The notes under the pieces: generated by a model
Seen by the model: only the letters and a program-made list of their open reading frames with translations
What the model was told of the DNA's origin: nothing
Databases searched by the model: none
Assembly: GCF_963677305.1 (NCBI RefSeq)
Contig: NZ_OY781925.1
Coordinates: 2,630,001-2,694,000, forward strand
Direction of reading: 5' to 3'
Source of the DNA: an uncultured Holophaga sp.
Lineage (GTDB): Bacteria > Acidobacteriota > Holophagae > Holophagales > Holophagaceae
DNA: 64,000 nucleotides
Shown here: piece by piece, positions 17,320 through 27,295 of the stretch
Layout: each line of letters opens with the position of its first letter
Numbering within the stretch: the first letter of the stretch is position 1
Program-made: the position numbers and the translations under genes

Positions 17320-20300
17320 TCAGTGGACGGTCCGCCACACCCGGGGCTTGGGATAGATATCCGAGCTGCCCGTGGAGATGTTCTGGACCTGGAGGTTCTG
17401 GGCCGATCCGGAGGCACGGTCAGTCCCGGAGCCACCACTCATGCCGGACTGGGAGACGGTGGCCAGTGAGCGGACCGCCAGGGGACTGGCCACACCCGTC
17501 CAGGAGAGCACCCAGCCGGAGGAGTAGGTGTTGGGTGCAGCGGTCGCCACCGGGGTCGGAAGCATGACATTGGAGATCCGGAAGGTATCCGTGACACCGG
17601 TGCCCCCGGAGCAGGGGTCAGCCGAAGTGGGGGTGAAGTAGCTGTAGAAGAGACGCCCGCCCAGGATAAGCGGGGAGGTGATGCCCTTGGGCACGAAACC
17701 ACCGGAGGGGGCGGGGAAGTTGATGTAGTAGCCGTAGTAGTTCTTCAGGTAGAACTGGGTCTTGGTGGGATTGAGCTCATCCGAGCTGGAGGTCAGCCCT
17801 GAGGCGTTGATGAGCTGGGTCGCCGAGATCCCCGCAGTGTCCAGGCTGAGGAGGTAGCTGTCCTGGCGGTCGAAGATCACGTTGATCCGGTGCCGGGTGG
17901 GCTTGATCCAGTCCGTGGTGTTGTACGAAGTGTCCAGGGGATTGTTCCTGTCCCCAGTGGAGAGGGCGATCCCGACGGCAGAGGGGTATACCTTGGGGGT
18001 TGTGGTCCGCTGGGGCATGGCCGGGACATCAAAGGTGGCCGGCAGGGTGCTGATCAGGCCGTTGGTCGGATCCTGCTTGTAGACCTTCCGCGGGGTTGTG
18101 CTCCAATCGTCCAGCCAGGAGGAGTCCATCCTGAGGTTGTTGGCATCCCGGGTGGTGTAACCCAGGGCCCACAGGCCACCCCAGTAGTCGGCGAAGTAGG
18201 CCCGCTGGGTCAGACCGGATCCCTTGAAGAAGGTGTGGGGGGCGACGCCGGCCACCACTGGGCCAACCGTCGTATCGGCAGTCAGGTCCCAGACCCCCAG
18301 GATATCGCCCCGCTTGGTCTCAACCGCCACCACACTCCGCCCCAGCTTGGTCCCCGTGACAGGAGCAGGGCTGCTGGGCAAGTTGGCCTCGATTTCCGGT
18401 CGACTGAAACCACCCCCGAGGAAGATCAGGTCCTTGACCAGCTTGCTGCTGGTGGCCACCACCCTGGCCTGCGCGGGAACCGAGGTGCTCAGCCCCATCC
18501 GGGTGATGACCGCCTGGGAACTGGAGCTGGCTGGAGCCACAAAGCGGGTGGTGGGGTAGTTGTTGGTCTCATCGGGGCAGAGGGACCAGCCCATTCCCTC
18601 ACCATAAGTGGCATTGGTCTCCCGGAAGACCGGGTTGTAGGGGTCCCGAACATCAATGGCGTAGTAGCTGCGCCCTCCTTTGCCCAGACCGAAGATGACG
18701 AGGGCCCGTTCTGTGGACGAACCCACATCAAAGCGCCCGTCGCCCACGGCCGCACCGGAGGCAGGGAGGTCCAGGAGGTAGACCGTAGGGGAGCCATCCA
18801 CGCCAAAGCGGTGTGCGTTGCCAGAGTTGCGGTAGTAGTCGATGTAGGGCAGAAGATCCGTGGGTGCAAAGGCCCACAGCTCATCGGCCACGCCGGTCCG
18901 CTGTTTCATGCCGGCAACCGTGACATCCCAGCTGACCTCCCCGAAGGCATGGAGGAAGCCCTGGTTGGTGCCCACAAAGACCACCGAGAAGCCCCGATTG
19001 TCCCCGGAGTGGTCCGCCCAGGCCGTGGTCAAGGTGCCGCTCGTCACCGTGGAGGGCAGGGTATTGAAGTCCAGGATGCCAGGGGTACTGTCGATGACAT
19101 CCCCCATGATATCGGCGCGGGTGGGCTTGACTGTGGCAGTACTGGTCAGGTCGGCTCCCACGAAGAAGCGCCAGTTGTCGAATTTTTCAGAGTCTGTGCT
19201 CCCCGGCAGCAGGGACTTGATCGAGTTGTAGCCCGAGTCACTGATGGAGGTGGCCGTATCGCTGGTGGTGAGGGTCACCTTAAGCATGGAGGGGTGAGGC
19301 GTGCCGGAAGTGGCCTGGAGCCGAGTGTAGATCCGCCGATTCGCCCAACCCTTGGTAGCGAGAACCTTGGAGGCGGCCCACTGGGCATTGTCGGGATCAG
19401 AGAGATCGGACCCGCTGAGGGAGTTGCCGCTGCCATCCAGAAGGTGGGTGACCCCGCTGGAGTCCTCGCGGATGGGAAACATCATGAGATCCCCAGGCCA
19501 GACCGGGCCACCGGCGGCGGGAGGTTCGAACTTGCCCAGATAGAGGGTGCTTCCAAGACCGGAGCCATAGGTGGGGATGACCGGAGAGGAGGTGGCGTTG
19601 GTATTGGACATGGCCGAGGCCTCGGCAAAGGCCCGCGACAGGCCGTTCTCCATGGACTCCGCGTCAGTAGCGTCGAAGAAGTAGATGCTGCTCGGATCCT
19701 TGGCGCTGGTCAGGTCGCTGGGATTGACCAGGGCAAAAGGCTTCAGGCTGTTGATGTCCCAGGTCTTGACCTGGGGATCCCCCATGGCGGCAGCCTTGAA
19801 GAGGCGTCCCTTGGAGCCGCTGAGGTAGGTCCCGCCCAGACTGACCCCAAAGGTCATGGTCTGGATGGCCGCATACTCACCCGAAAAGGTGACCGAACCG
19901 CGACTCTTGACCGCAAAGGGCAGGAAGTCACTGACCGTTTTGGTTGTCACCGTATTGGCTGGATAACTCGAAGGCGGATTCATGTATGCCGCCAAGGAAG
20001 AGTCATTCAGATGGGCAGCGGCAGCAGCGAGGGTGGGAAGTCCCCAGTAGGTGCTACCAGGGTCTGCACTGGTTGGATGAGCGACCATGTAGGTGTTACC
20101 CACCAAGGCACTTCCCACGCCTGAGGAATCATAGGGAGAATTGGTGGTCGAACTGGACTCGCTGTTGGGGTTGCCATCGGTGAAGAGGATCACGAAGCGC
20201 CTCATGCACTCCTTGGGACGGAAGTCCTTGGCAGCACTCCAGGTAGGCGTCCCTTCGGCCACCGTATTGTAGTCCAGCTCAACATCCGAAAATGCGTTGT

Positions 20301-21606
20301 TGGTGTCATTCATCTGGGCATAGGTGTTGGCCAAGGCAAGGGTCAATGGCGTGGAACCCGTGGAGCAGGTGGCAGCCAAGCGCCTGATGCCGTTCGAAGT
20401 GTTCTGGTTCATGACCGTCCAGGTGCGTTCCCGGCCCGCCTTCGCCCAGTTCGAGTCCGTGCCATCCCAGGGGGCGTCGCAAAAGTAGTCATTGCTGCTG
20501 TTCCAGGGGTTGTACCGGGAATTGCTGTTGATAACCGTACGGTTGCTCTCACCACGATTGGGGGAACTATCACTGTCATAGCTCAGAAATCGGTATGCAA
20601 AGATGATCTTGCCCTGGTTGGCCAGCCAGGCACGGATGGCCGCTGCCTTCACCGACTGGGTGCGGTTGACCGCAGGGAGTCCGTTGGCGAAGGCCGCTGC
20701 TGTTTCGGCCGCTGCGATGTTCGTCCCTGTGAAGACCCATTGCATGTAGTCAGCCCGATAATCCAGGCACTGTCGGCAGTTGGTGCTGGTTGATCCGGGG
20801 ATGCTCACATCCGTGGAACTGTTGGCGCTGAAGGATCCATAGTTGATGAGATAGCCCGTATCCAGGGGATAACGAACAGCGGGAGAAACCGAAGTGTCCT
20901 CTCCATATGCCGGGCTCAGGGGATAACCCGTACTGGTGGTATCGAGGATGGTCCAGTTGATAGGAACATCAATGTTGCGGTTGTTGACCCTGAACCGCAC
21001 ATGGGAAGCAGCCCGGACCCAGTTGCGGATATCCTGCTCCTGTTTGTTGGTTCCGGTCGTGTAGGAGGCATTGCAAGGCAGGTTCACCGAACCCCAAGGC
21101 GTGGTGACGGTGTTGTTGGTCGTACGGATATTGGTCCGGGCGGCGAGGAGAATGGCGCCATCCCCGGTGGAATTGGCGGGAGCAGTATCGGGCGAGGGAG
21201 AAGTCCCGAACATCCCGATGAGGACCGTACCATCAGGCCGGACAAAGGTATAGCTGGTCCGGGATGAGGAAGTCCCGCTGCTGTCGGGAATGGTGAGGGT
21301 GGCGTAGGGATAGTAATAAGTTGTCCCTGAAACACTTCGACTGGTCAACCGGAACCGGATCGTATTATCGGTCCCGCCATCCGAAGAAGGCGCCGGGTAA
21401 TCCTTGTGGTAGACGATGCAGTCCATGGATGTCGAGAAGTCAAAGACAGCCACGATCTCCGGCTTGATGGAGGCGGAATTCGACTGTTGGTAGAGATCCA
21501 GGAAGTCCGGTGCTCCGCTGGCTTGCCACTTGGGATTGAGCTGGGCCATCAATGGAAAGGACACCAGGATCAGGAGGCAGCGGAGGAGGGCATTCAGTTT
21601 CAACAT
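17320..21606 (-). CDS. pilY1: type IV pilus tip adhesin / biogenesis protein PilY1
   Basis: PilY1 proteins sit at the pilus tip with the minor pilins and act in adhesion and retraction control. The 1428-residue product has a signal peptide (MLKLNALLRCLLILVSFPLMAQ). A von Willebrand A-like region follows, whose DFSTSMD gives the DxSxS metal-binding motif, along with RRFVILFTDGNPNSESS. The C-terminal half is a PilC/PilY1 beta-propeller (PSDLTSAKDPSSIYFFDATDAESM, FVGTNQGFLHAFGEVSW, ELWAFAPTDLLPYID, ALVIFGLGKGGRSYYAIDVRDPYNP). The ATG at 21606 has AGAGG 7 bases upstream. It is last in the minor-pilin operon, as in Pseudomonas. Confidence 0.9.
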   Translation of the reverse strand: MLKLNALLRCLLILVSFPLMAQLNPKWQASGAPDFLDLYQQSNSASIKPEIVAVFDFSTSMDCIVYHKDYPAPSSDGGTDNTIRFRLTSRSVSGTTYYYPYATLTIPDSSGTSSSRTSYTFVRPDGTVLIGMFGTSPSPDTAPANSTGDGAILLAARTNIRTTNNTVTTPWGSVNLPCNASYTTGTNKQEQDIRNWVRAASHVRFRVNNRNIDVPINWTILDTTSTGYPLSPAYGEDTSVSPAVRYPLDTGYLINYGSFSANSSTDVSIPGSTSTNCRQCLDYRADYMQWVFTGTNIAAAETAAAFANGLPAVNRTQSVKAAAIRAWLANQGKIIFAYRFLSYDSDSSPNRGESNRTVINSNSRYNPWNSSNDYFCDAPWDGTDSNWAKAGRERTWTVMNQNTSNGIRRLAATCSTGSTPLTLALANTYAQMNDTNNAFSDVELDYNTVAEGTPTWSAAKDFRPKECMRRFVILFTDGNPNSESSSTTNSPYDSSGVGSALVGNTYMVAHPTSADPGSTYWGLPTLAAAAAHLNDSSLAAYMNPPSSYPANTVTTKTVSDFLPFAVKSRGSVTFSGEYAAIQTMTFGVSLGGTYLSGSKGRLFKAAAMGDPQVKTWDINSLKPFALVNPSDLTSAKDPSSIYFFDATDAESMENGLSRAFAEASAMSNTNATSSPVIPTYGSGLGSTLYLGKFEPPAAGGPVWPGDLMMFPIREDSSGVTHLLDGSGNSLSGSDLSDPDNAQWAASKVLATKGWANRRIYTRLQATSGTPHPSMLKVTLTTSDTATSISDSGYNSIKSLLPGSTDSEKFDNWRFFVGADLTSTATVKPTRADIMGDVIDSTPGILDFNTLPSTVTSGTLTTAWADHSGDNRGFSVVFVGTNQGFLHAFGEVSWDVTVAGMKQRTGVADELWAFAPTDLLPYIDYYRNSGNAHRFGVDGSPTVYLLDLPASGAAVGDGRFDVGSSTERALVIFGLGKGGRSYYAIDVRDPYNPVFRETNATYGEGMGWSLCPDETNNYPTTRFVAPASSSSQAVITRMGLSTSVPAQARVVATSSKLVKDLIFLGGGFSRPEIEANLPSSPAPVTGTKLGRSVVAVETKRGDILGVWDLTADTTVGPVVAGVAPHTFFKGSGLTQRAYFADYWGGLWALGYTTRDANNLRMDSSWLDDWSTTPRKVYKQDPTNGLISTLPATFDVPAMPQRTTTPKVYPSAVGIALSTGDRNNPLDTSYNTTDWIKPTRHRINVIFDRQDSYLLSLDTAGISATQLINASGLTSSSDELNPTKTQFYLKNYYGYYINFPAPSGGFVPKGITSPLILGGRLFYSYFTPTSADPCSGGTGVTDTFRISNVMLPTPVATAAPNTYSSGWVLSWTGVASPLAVRSLATVSQSGMSGGSGTDRASGSAQNLQVQNISTGSSDIYPKPRVWRTVH

Positions 21607-21620
21607 GGCTACACCTCTGA

Positions 21621-22208
21621 TCACTTGGGAAGGTAGGTCACCCAGGCCTCGCGGCGGTGGATGAAGTCCGTCCCCCCGGCATAGGTCACGTGGCCTTCGG
21701 AGCGGATGGACATGAGCTGCAGCTTGGAGGCGCTGGTGGCCCCGAAGTTCTGCTGGACATTGCTGCTGGTGCCGAGGAGGGCGATCTGCCCCATGTAGGT
21801 GAGCGTGAGGTTGAAGTCCCGATCCAGAGTGGCGTCGTGGGACACGGTCGTCTCCCCACCGGAGTAGGACAGGGCCGTGGGGACACCCCGGAGAGTGGCG
21901 TCCTGGTAGAGCGTCGATTGGAGGGTCCGCAGGGCCTCGGCAGCGCTACCGGAACTGGGGGCCGGTCGGGTGCCGGTGTAGTCCTCCGCCAGCCAGTTGA
22001 TGGACCAGCCCAGTCCGGTGTCCGCCACATTGCGGACATCCTCACCCTGGCGACTGGTGCCGGTGATGACGATCTCCCGGAAGGAGTTCTTGGCCATCCC
22101 CACCGAAACGAGGGTCATGAGGACCAGCAGCATGAGGACCACCAGGATGGTCACGCCACCGCACTCACCGTACCGGTCAGGGCGCCGTGGTTCGACATGG
22201 GTGTTCAC
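21621..22208 (-). CDS. pilX: PilX-like minor pilin / pilus assembly protein
   Basis: The 195-residue product has a short basic leader and a pilin-like hydrophobic helix (GGVTILVVLMLLVLMTLVSVGMAKNSFREIVITG). It lacks the Glu5 seen in most pilins, as is common for PilX. A soluble region ends with WVTYLPK. The start is a GTG at 22208 with a strong GAGGAGG 5 bases upstream. It lies between pilW and pilY1, the usual pilX position, and the call depends partly on this context. Confidence 0.8.
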   Translation of the reverse strand: MNTHVEPRRPDRYGECGGVTILVVLMLLVLMTLVSVGMAKNSFREIVITGTSRQGEDVRNVADTGLGWSINWLAEDYTGTRPAPSSGSAAEALRTLQSTLYQDATLRGVPTALSYSGGETTVSHDATLDRDFNLTLTYMGQIALLGTSSNVQQNFGATSASKLQLMSIRSEGHVTYAGGTDFIHRREAWVTYLPK

Positions 22209-22218
22209 TGCCGCCTCC

Positions 22219-23508
22219 TCAGAGAAGACCAGAGTTGTAGGAAAGGCCGAAGTGCCTGGGGACGATCACCAGGGACTGGGTGGTGATCTTGTAGGGCACT
22301 CCCCCTGTGCCATTGATGATCGTGCTGGGGACGTTCTGGAGGTACTCCGCCCTGGGCACGGCCACCCGGGTGGCCACATCGATCCGCACCAGCATCGGGA
22401 TGTCCTTGAACCAGAACTTGTCATCCGAGATCACATTGTTCGGTGAGGGGCGGGTGGTGATCGCCGAGCTGGCATTGAGGAGGTTCCGGATCTCGGCCCA
22501 AGTGGTCCACTTGGTGTGGGACAGGCCGGGCGTGGATGCACTCGGGGCGGCCCCGCTGCGCTGTGTGGCGTCATTGGGGTCGTTCATCCAGGTGGCCCCG
22601 CCATCGGGGCTGACCATGACCTGGAAGCCCACCACGTTCTCCGACAGGATCGCCGTGACATCCGGCGTGGGAAGCGTCGTGGAAGAGGCCACCGAGGAAT
22701 AGGTCCACTCATCCCTTACCAGACAGGGAACCGCCTGGGTCGGGTTGGCCGGATCCAGGGCCCGCCCCTGAATGGAGTAGCGGACATAGCGCCCGGGACG
22801 TACAAACAGGGTCTGGGAACCAGAGGGGATGGCCGTCTCAGAGGTGGACCCCACGCTGGTCAGACTGGTGTCCAGGGAGAGGTTGACCTGACTGCCGGTC
22901 GTCGTCAGGGAGGCGATGGCCTTGGGGTGAGCGGCATCTGCCCGCCTCACCAGGACCAGGGGAGAAGCCGTGGTCGCCTGGGAAAAGGCTGTGGCCACCT
23001 GAGCAGCCTGCTGCGAGTCCTGGAGGGCGACCACATAGGTGGAGCCTGTGGTGTAGACGGCATCCACAGCCTGACTGGTGCTGCTGCCCCCACTGTTGAC
23101 CACCCCCTCAAAGGGCAGGGGATCATCGTAGTAGAGGAAGAGCTGGTCGCTCACATTGTTCGGCGAGGCCACATCCGTGCTGGCGTAAGCCACGTTGGGC
23201 ACGATGCAGAAACCCGGGTTGGTCGTGTTCAGGGTGAGGGTGCCGTCCATGCCGGAGTAATCCGACAAAGAGGTGAGCAGCATGCCAGCTGAGTTCAGGT
23301 CATCCACCAGCATGTCCACCGACATGCGGTTCCGGCGTGCCGCCGACAGCTTCTCCCCGCTGATGGAGAAGTTGTTGATGCTCGCCCTGAAGACCGAGGC
23401 CATGCCGGCCATCAGGAGCATGGTGAAAACCAGAGCCACCAGGAGCTCGACCAGGGAGAAGCCCCGCCCTTCCCTGTCCTTCCGGGACCTCAGACTAACT
23501 GGTCGCAT
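22219..23508 (-). CDS. pilW: PilW-like minor pilin / pilus assembly protein
   Basis: The 429-residue product has a type III prepilin signal (GRGFSLVELLVALVFTMLLMAGMASVF) with cleavage after Gly and Glu at position 5. A large soluble domain follows, whose C-terminus reads MLVRIDVATRVAVPRAEYLQNVPSTIINGTGGVPYKITTQSLVIVPRHFGL. The ATG at 23508 has GGAGG 7 bases upstream and the gene overlaps the end of pilV by 14 bases. An upstream in-frame extension to 23685 lies inside pilV and was rejected. Confidence 0.85.
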   Translation of the reverse strand: MRPVSLRSRKDREGRGFSLVELLVALVFTMLLMAGMASVFRASINNFSISGEKLSAARRNRMSVDMLVDDLNSAGMLLTSLSDYSGMDGTLTLNTTNPGFCIVPNVAYASTDVASPNNVSDQLFLYYDDPLPFEGVVNSGGSSTSQAVDAVYTTGSTYVVALQDSQQAAQVATAFSQATTASPLVLVRRADAAHPKAIASLTTTGSQVNLSLDTSLTSVGSTSETAIPSGSQTLFVRPGRYVRYSIQGRALDPANPTQAVPCLVRDEWTYSSVASSTTLPTPDVTAILSENVVGFQVMVSPDGGATWMNDPNDATQRSGAAPSASTPGLSHTKWTTWAEIRNLLNASSAITTRPSPNNVISDDKFWFKDIPMLVRIDVATRVAVPRAEYLQNVPSTIINGTGGVPYKITTQSLVIVPRHFGLSYNSGLL

Positions 23509-24040
23509 ACGCAATCCTCCTGGACAGCAGCACCTGCCGGGGCCCGGCAGCCGCGTCCTCAACCCACTGCACGACGATCTGGACGTTGGCCACCCCACCC
23601 AGTCCTGGGGCGGGCGTGATGATGCCGCTGTGGGAAGCATCGGTATCAGGCTGGATATAAACCGAGAAGTAGGGGTTGGCATCAATCGGATCGCCAGTGT
23701 TCAGACGACCGGCGTGGTTATAGGTCAGACTGGGCACGGCCGGGGGCGAAACGGATGCAGTGGTGAAAGAACTGGTCATCCAGGTCGGCGGCGTCGAAGA
23801 GGGCTGGGACTGGACAAAGAGGAGACTGTTCCGCCCATTGGACTCGATCTGGTCCATCACCTGCTCAGCCACCATGAGGGCCGTGGTCAGGCTCTTGCTG
23901 CCTGCCCCTGCCCGGACGGACATGGCCTGCAGCATGGTCAGGCCCAGGATGCCGATGGCCATCACAAAGGCGGCCATGAGCAGCTCCACCATGCTGAAGC
24001 CGGCCTGCCTCACACGGCCGGATGAGGTCCGGTGACTCAT
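23495..24040 (-). CDS. pilV: PilV-like minor pilin (type IV pilus modification protein)
   Basis: The 181-residue product has a prepilin N-terminus (RQAGFSMVELLMAAFVMAIGILGLTMLQAMSVRAGAGSKSLTTALMVAEQVMDQIESN), cleaved after Gly with Met-Val-Glu following. The helix and the ALMVAEQVMDQIESN continuation match PilV. The ATG at 24040 has GGAGG 5 bases upstream and overlaps the stop of fimT by 4 bases. It is part of the fimT-pilV-pilW-pilX-pilY1 operon that builds the pilus tip complex. Confidence 0.88.
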   Translation of the reverse strand: MSHRTSSGRVRQAGFSMVELLMAAFVMAIGILGLTMLQAMSVRAGAGSKSLTTALMVAEQVMDQIESNGRNSLLFVQSQPSSTPPTWMTSSFTTASVSPPAVPSLTYNHAGRLNTGDPIDANPYFSVYIQPDTDASHSGIITPAPGLGGVANVQIVVQWVEDAAAGPRQVLLSRRIAYATS

Positions 24041-24738
24041 AGCTTCCTCCACTCAGCACTGCTTGCCGACTTGTAGAACTTGTAGACCGAGGCGCTGTTC
24101 TGGGGAACGACGATGACCCCGATGGGACCACCCGGGACCGGTTGTCCGTCCCTCAAGCCCACCACCACGACACTGAACCCAGTGGCGAAGCGCTTGGTTA
24201 GGCCGTTGATCACGATGGTGTTGGCCGCTCCCGTGAAGAGCGGATTTCCCAGTGCCGCGACGAAGTCGGCCTGAGTGTTGATCGGTGCCGTATCCGCGAG
24301 ACCCGGCCCCCCCGCCAGGGCGGCGGCGTACCATCCGTTGCCGGTCTCGATCCCGGCATAGCTGTGATCCCGATCTTTGGGACTCCGGGAGCGGAAGCAC
24401 TCGTTGTTGCCCCCCACCCGCTTGTTGTCAGCCCCCGCCACCAGATCCGCTGCCGTGAGCGGATCGGCAAGCGTAGAGAGGAGGGGCCGGCCATCCAGCA
24501 CCAGCGTCCCGGAAACCCAATCCCCACTTGAGGAAAGGAAGATGTCCCGGGAAGTGGTCATCGTGCTCTTCTGCGCGGCGACGAGGGTTCCCTCTACCTC
24601 ATCGAGGACGGACCTGACGGACACCGAGGGCCTGGGGGTGAGTGTGGTCACCCCCACGATCGCCAGCACGCCCACGATGACCAGGACGACCAGCAGCTCG
24701 ATCAGGGTGAAACCTTGAGAGAGGGGTTTTCGTCGCAT
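24037..24738 (-). CDS. fimT: GspH/FimT-family pseudopilin
   Basis: This is the first gene of the minor-pilin operon. The 233-residue product has a classical class III signal (SQGFTLIELLVVLVIVGVLAIVGVTTL). A GspH-type beta domain follows (SVRSVLDEVEGTLVAAQKSTMTTSRDIFLSSSG) and the protein ends EWRKL. GGAG precedes the ATG by 3 bases. The roughly 225 bases upstream to priA should hold the operon promoter. They contain an A-tract (complement of 24862-24869) but no clear promoter boxes. Confidence 0.85.
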   Translation of the reverse strand: MRRKPLSQGFTLIELLVVLVIVGVLAIVGVTTLTPRPSVSVRSVLDEVEGTLVAAQKSTMTTSRDIFLSSSGDWVSGTLVLDGRPLLSTLADPLTAADLVAGADNKRVGGNNECFRSRSPKDRDHSYAGIETGNGWYAAALAGGPGLADTAPINTQADFVAALGNPLFTGAANTIVINGLTKRFATGFSVVVVGLRDGQPVPGGPIGVIVVPQNSASVYKFYKSASSAEWRKL

Positions 24739-24964
24739 GGAGACTCCGTGTATAGAGAATCGGAATTAGGGACCCTGAAGGAATACCTTTTCAAAGCCTT
24801 CGTAGTCATCAATTTGGGAATCACGACAACAAGACAGAGACGAAACCATCCCCCATTCGACTATTTTTTTTACACATTGCCCCTTCAGCCTACGCCAATC
24901 AGCGGAGGACATCCATGGGCGGAATGCACAGGGGAGGGGTCGGAATGCTGCGGAAGCCCGCCCA

Positions 24965-27238
24965 TCAACCGGCGAAGCTGACGGGATCCCGGTCCAGGGT
25001 GATGGCCCCACCCGGCGCAAGGGGAGCCGTGGCCATGGCCTGGCTGAGGGGCCCCCGGGCGGCGGCCTTGAGGAGGAGCTGCATGCGGAAGCGATCCTTG
25101 ATCCGGGGCACCGGGGCCTCCAGGGGCCCCAGGATCCGCAAGCCCGGCACGGTCTCCAGGCGGCTGCGGAGCTGCCGCAGGACCTCCATGGCCTCCACCG
25201 GGGTGTCCGCTTCCGAGCGGTAGAGGGAGAGGGCCGCGAAAGGCGGATAGCCCATGCCCTGGCGGTAGGGCAGCTCATCCTGGGCGAAGCCCTCGAAGTT
25301 CTGGGCCACGGCATGGACGATGGCCGGATGGTCCGGGCTATAGGTCTGCAGCACCACCCGTCCCGGGAGTTCGGCCCGGCCGGCGCGCCCCGCCACCTGA
25401 GTCAGGAGGTGGAAGGTCCGCTCGGCGGCCCGGAAGTCCGCCACCTTGAGACCCTGGTCCGCGTTGAGGATCCCCACCAGGGTGAGGCGCGGAAAGGTGT
25501 GCCCCTTGGCCAGCATCTGGGTGCCCACCAGGATGTCCACCTCCCCCTGCTCCGCCGCCAGGAGCCCCGCCTCCAGGGCCCCTCGGCGAGCCGTGGTGTC
25601 CCGGTCCAGGCGCAGGATCCGAGCCGCGGGGAAGAGGGCCTGGAGCTGGTCCTCGATCTGCTCGGTGCCCTCCCCCACCCCCCGGAGGTGTTCCGAGTGG
25701 CATGTGGGGCAGGTCTCAGGCGGCACGGCCTCGAAGCCGCAGAGGTGACACCGCAGGCGATAGGCCCCCTTGTGGTAGGTCAAGCTGATGTCACAGTGGG
25801 GGCACTCCAGGGTCTTGCCGCAGGCCCGGCACATCCAGAAGTTCTCGAAACCCCGCCGGTTCAGCAGCAGCATGGCCTGCTCCCCCTTTTCCAGGGTCCG
25901 CCCCAGGGCCTCCAGCAGCCGGGGCGAAAAGACCACCTTCTTCCGCGTGGTCTTGTAGCACTCCCGCAGATCCACCACCTCCACCTGGGGCAGCGAGCTG
26001 CCGGCGGGACGCTCCCGCAGACGGAGCAGGCGGTAACGCCCCGCCTGAGCGGCGTGCCAGCTCTCCAGCGAAGGGGTGGCGCTGCCCAGGATCACCGGGC
26101 AGCCCTCGATCTGGGCCCGCTTGATGGCGAGATCTCGGGCATGGATGCGGGGGTGCTCCTCGCTCTTGTACGAACCCTCCTGCTCCTCGTCCACAATAAT
26201 GAGCCCGATGTCCCGCAGGGGGGCCAGCACCGCATTGCGGACCCCCACGAAGAGGGGGCACTCGTTCTGCAGCAGACGCAGCACATCCGCCTGTTTCTCC
26301 GTGGCGTTGAGCCCCGCGTGCCCCACGGCCACCTGCCCTGGGAAGCGCCCCTCCAGACGGGCCAGAAGGCGTGGCGTGAGCCCGATCTCAGGCACCAGCC
26401 AGAGCACCCGCCGCCGCCGCGCCAGGGTCCGCTCCGCCAGCTCCAGGTAGACCTCGGTCTTGCCCGAGCCGGTGACCCCGTAGAGAAGGTAGGAGGCGAA
26501 GTCCTCCAGGTCCACCGCATCAGCGGCCCGCAGCTGCTCGACATTCAGCTCCACCTGCTTGTGGACGACATCCACCCGCCGCTGGGCCAGCAGGTCCAGA
26601 CGCTTGACCCGCTCGATGAGCCCCTGGCGCTCCAGGGTGCCGAGCACCGACACACTGACCTTGACCTGCTCCAGCAGCTCGACCTCCAGGATGGCCCCTC
26701 CCGCCTCCTCAAGGGCACTCAGCACCCTGCCCTGGGTGGGGGTCACCTTCAGGGGATGGGGCAGTTCTGTCCTCCGGACCTCCGTCAGCCCTGCCCCCCG
26801 GAGCTTCCTGCGGTGGAAGAGCGTGGGGAGGGCCTGCTCGCCCCGGTGCCAAGCCTCCCCAAGGCTGGCCAGCTCAGCCAGGGCCCCCGCCTCCCGCAGC
26901 TCCATCAGGCGGCGCCCGTCCGGGAGTGCGGTCTGCCAATCGGCCTGAACGCCCTGGGGCAGACAGAGCTGCATGAGGTGGGCCACTCCGCACCCGTAGT
27001 AGCGCCCGGCGAAGTCCAGCAGCTCGCGCAGCCTCGGCGGCAGGAGGGGGAAGGGGTCCAGCGGCCCTTCGATGGGACGCAGCTTGGCAGGGGGCTCGGG
27101 ATCGGGCCCCAGCACCACGCCCAGGGCCCGACTGTTCCGCACCCGCACCTCTACGCGGGTCCCGGGCGCAAGCCCTTCGGGAGCCAAGTAGGTCAGGGGT
27201 GGCAGGGGGCGCGCCAGCTCGATGCGGGTGGGTACCAT
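24965..27238 (-). CDS. priA: primosomal protein N' (replication restart helicase PriA)
   Basis: PriA recognises stalled forks and reloads the replisome. The 757-residue product has an N-terminal 3'-DNA-binding domain and the helicase Walker A GVTGSGKTEVY. The DEAH-like box reads IIVDEEQ, followed by EGSYKSEEHPRIHARD. Between the helicase lobes is a zinc-binding insertion with eight cysteines (CRACGKTLECPHC ... CHLCGFEAVPPETCPTC). The C-terminal domain completes the fold. The ATG at 27238 has GGGA 6 bases upstream. It is divergent from the secreted orphan gene. Confidence 0.95.
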   Translation of the reverse strand: MVPTRIELARPLPPLTYLAPEGLAPGTRVEVRVRNSRALGVVLGPDPEPPAKLRPIEGPLDPFPLLPPRLRELLDFAGRYYGCGVAHLMQLCLPQGVQADWQTALPDGRRLMELREAGALAELASLGEAWHRGEQALPTLFHRRKLRGAGLTEVRRTELPHPLKVTPTQGRVLSALEEAGGAILEVELLEQVKVSVSVLGTLERQGLIERVKRLDLLAQRRVDVVHKQVELNVEQLRAADAVDLEDFASYLLYGVTGSGKTEVYLELAERTLARRRRVLWLVPEIGLTPRLLARLEGRFPGQVAVGHAGLNATEKQADVLRLLQNECPLFVGVRNAVLAPLRDIGLIIVDEEQEGSYKSEEHPRIHARDLAIKRAQIEGCPVILGSATPSLESWHAAQAGRYRLLRLRERPAGSSLPQVEVVDLRECYKTTRKKVVFSPRLLEALGRTLEKGEQAMLLLNRRGFENFWMCRACGKTLECPHCDISLTYHKGAYRLRCHLCGFEAVPPETCPTCHSEHLRGVGEGTEQIEDQLQALFPAARILRLDRDTTARRGALEAGLLAAEQGEVDILVGTQMLAKGHTFPRLTLVGILNADQGLKVADFRAAERTFHLLTQVAGRAGRAELPGRVVLQTYSPDHPAIVHAVAQNFEGFAQDELPYRQGMGYPPFAALSLYRSEADTPVEAMEVLRQLRSRLETVPGLRILGPLEAPVPRIKDRFRMQLLLKAAARGPLSQAMATAPLAPGGAITLDRDPVSFAG

Positions 27239-27295
27239 GGGGTTCCCAGCATAACCCGATCCCGGTGCTGGCATTCTGGAGGAGCGAGCCCCCCC

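Noticed and set aside
17890..20124. 744-residue open frame on the plus strand inside pilY1
   Set aside because: It is antisense to a clear PilY1 coding sequence, has no ribosome binding site or recognisable domain, and has the Gly/Arg/His-rich composition typical of antisense frames in GC-rich genes.
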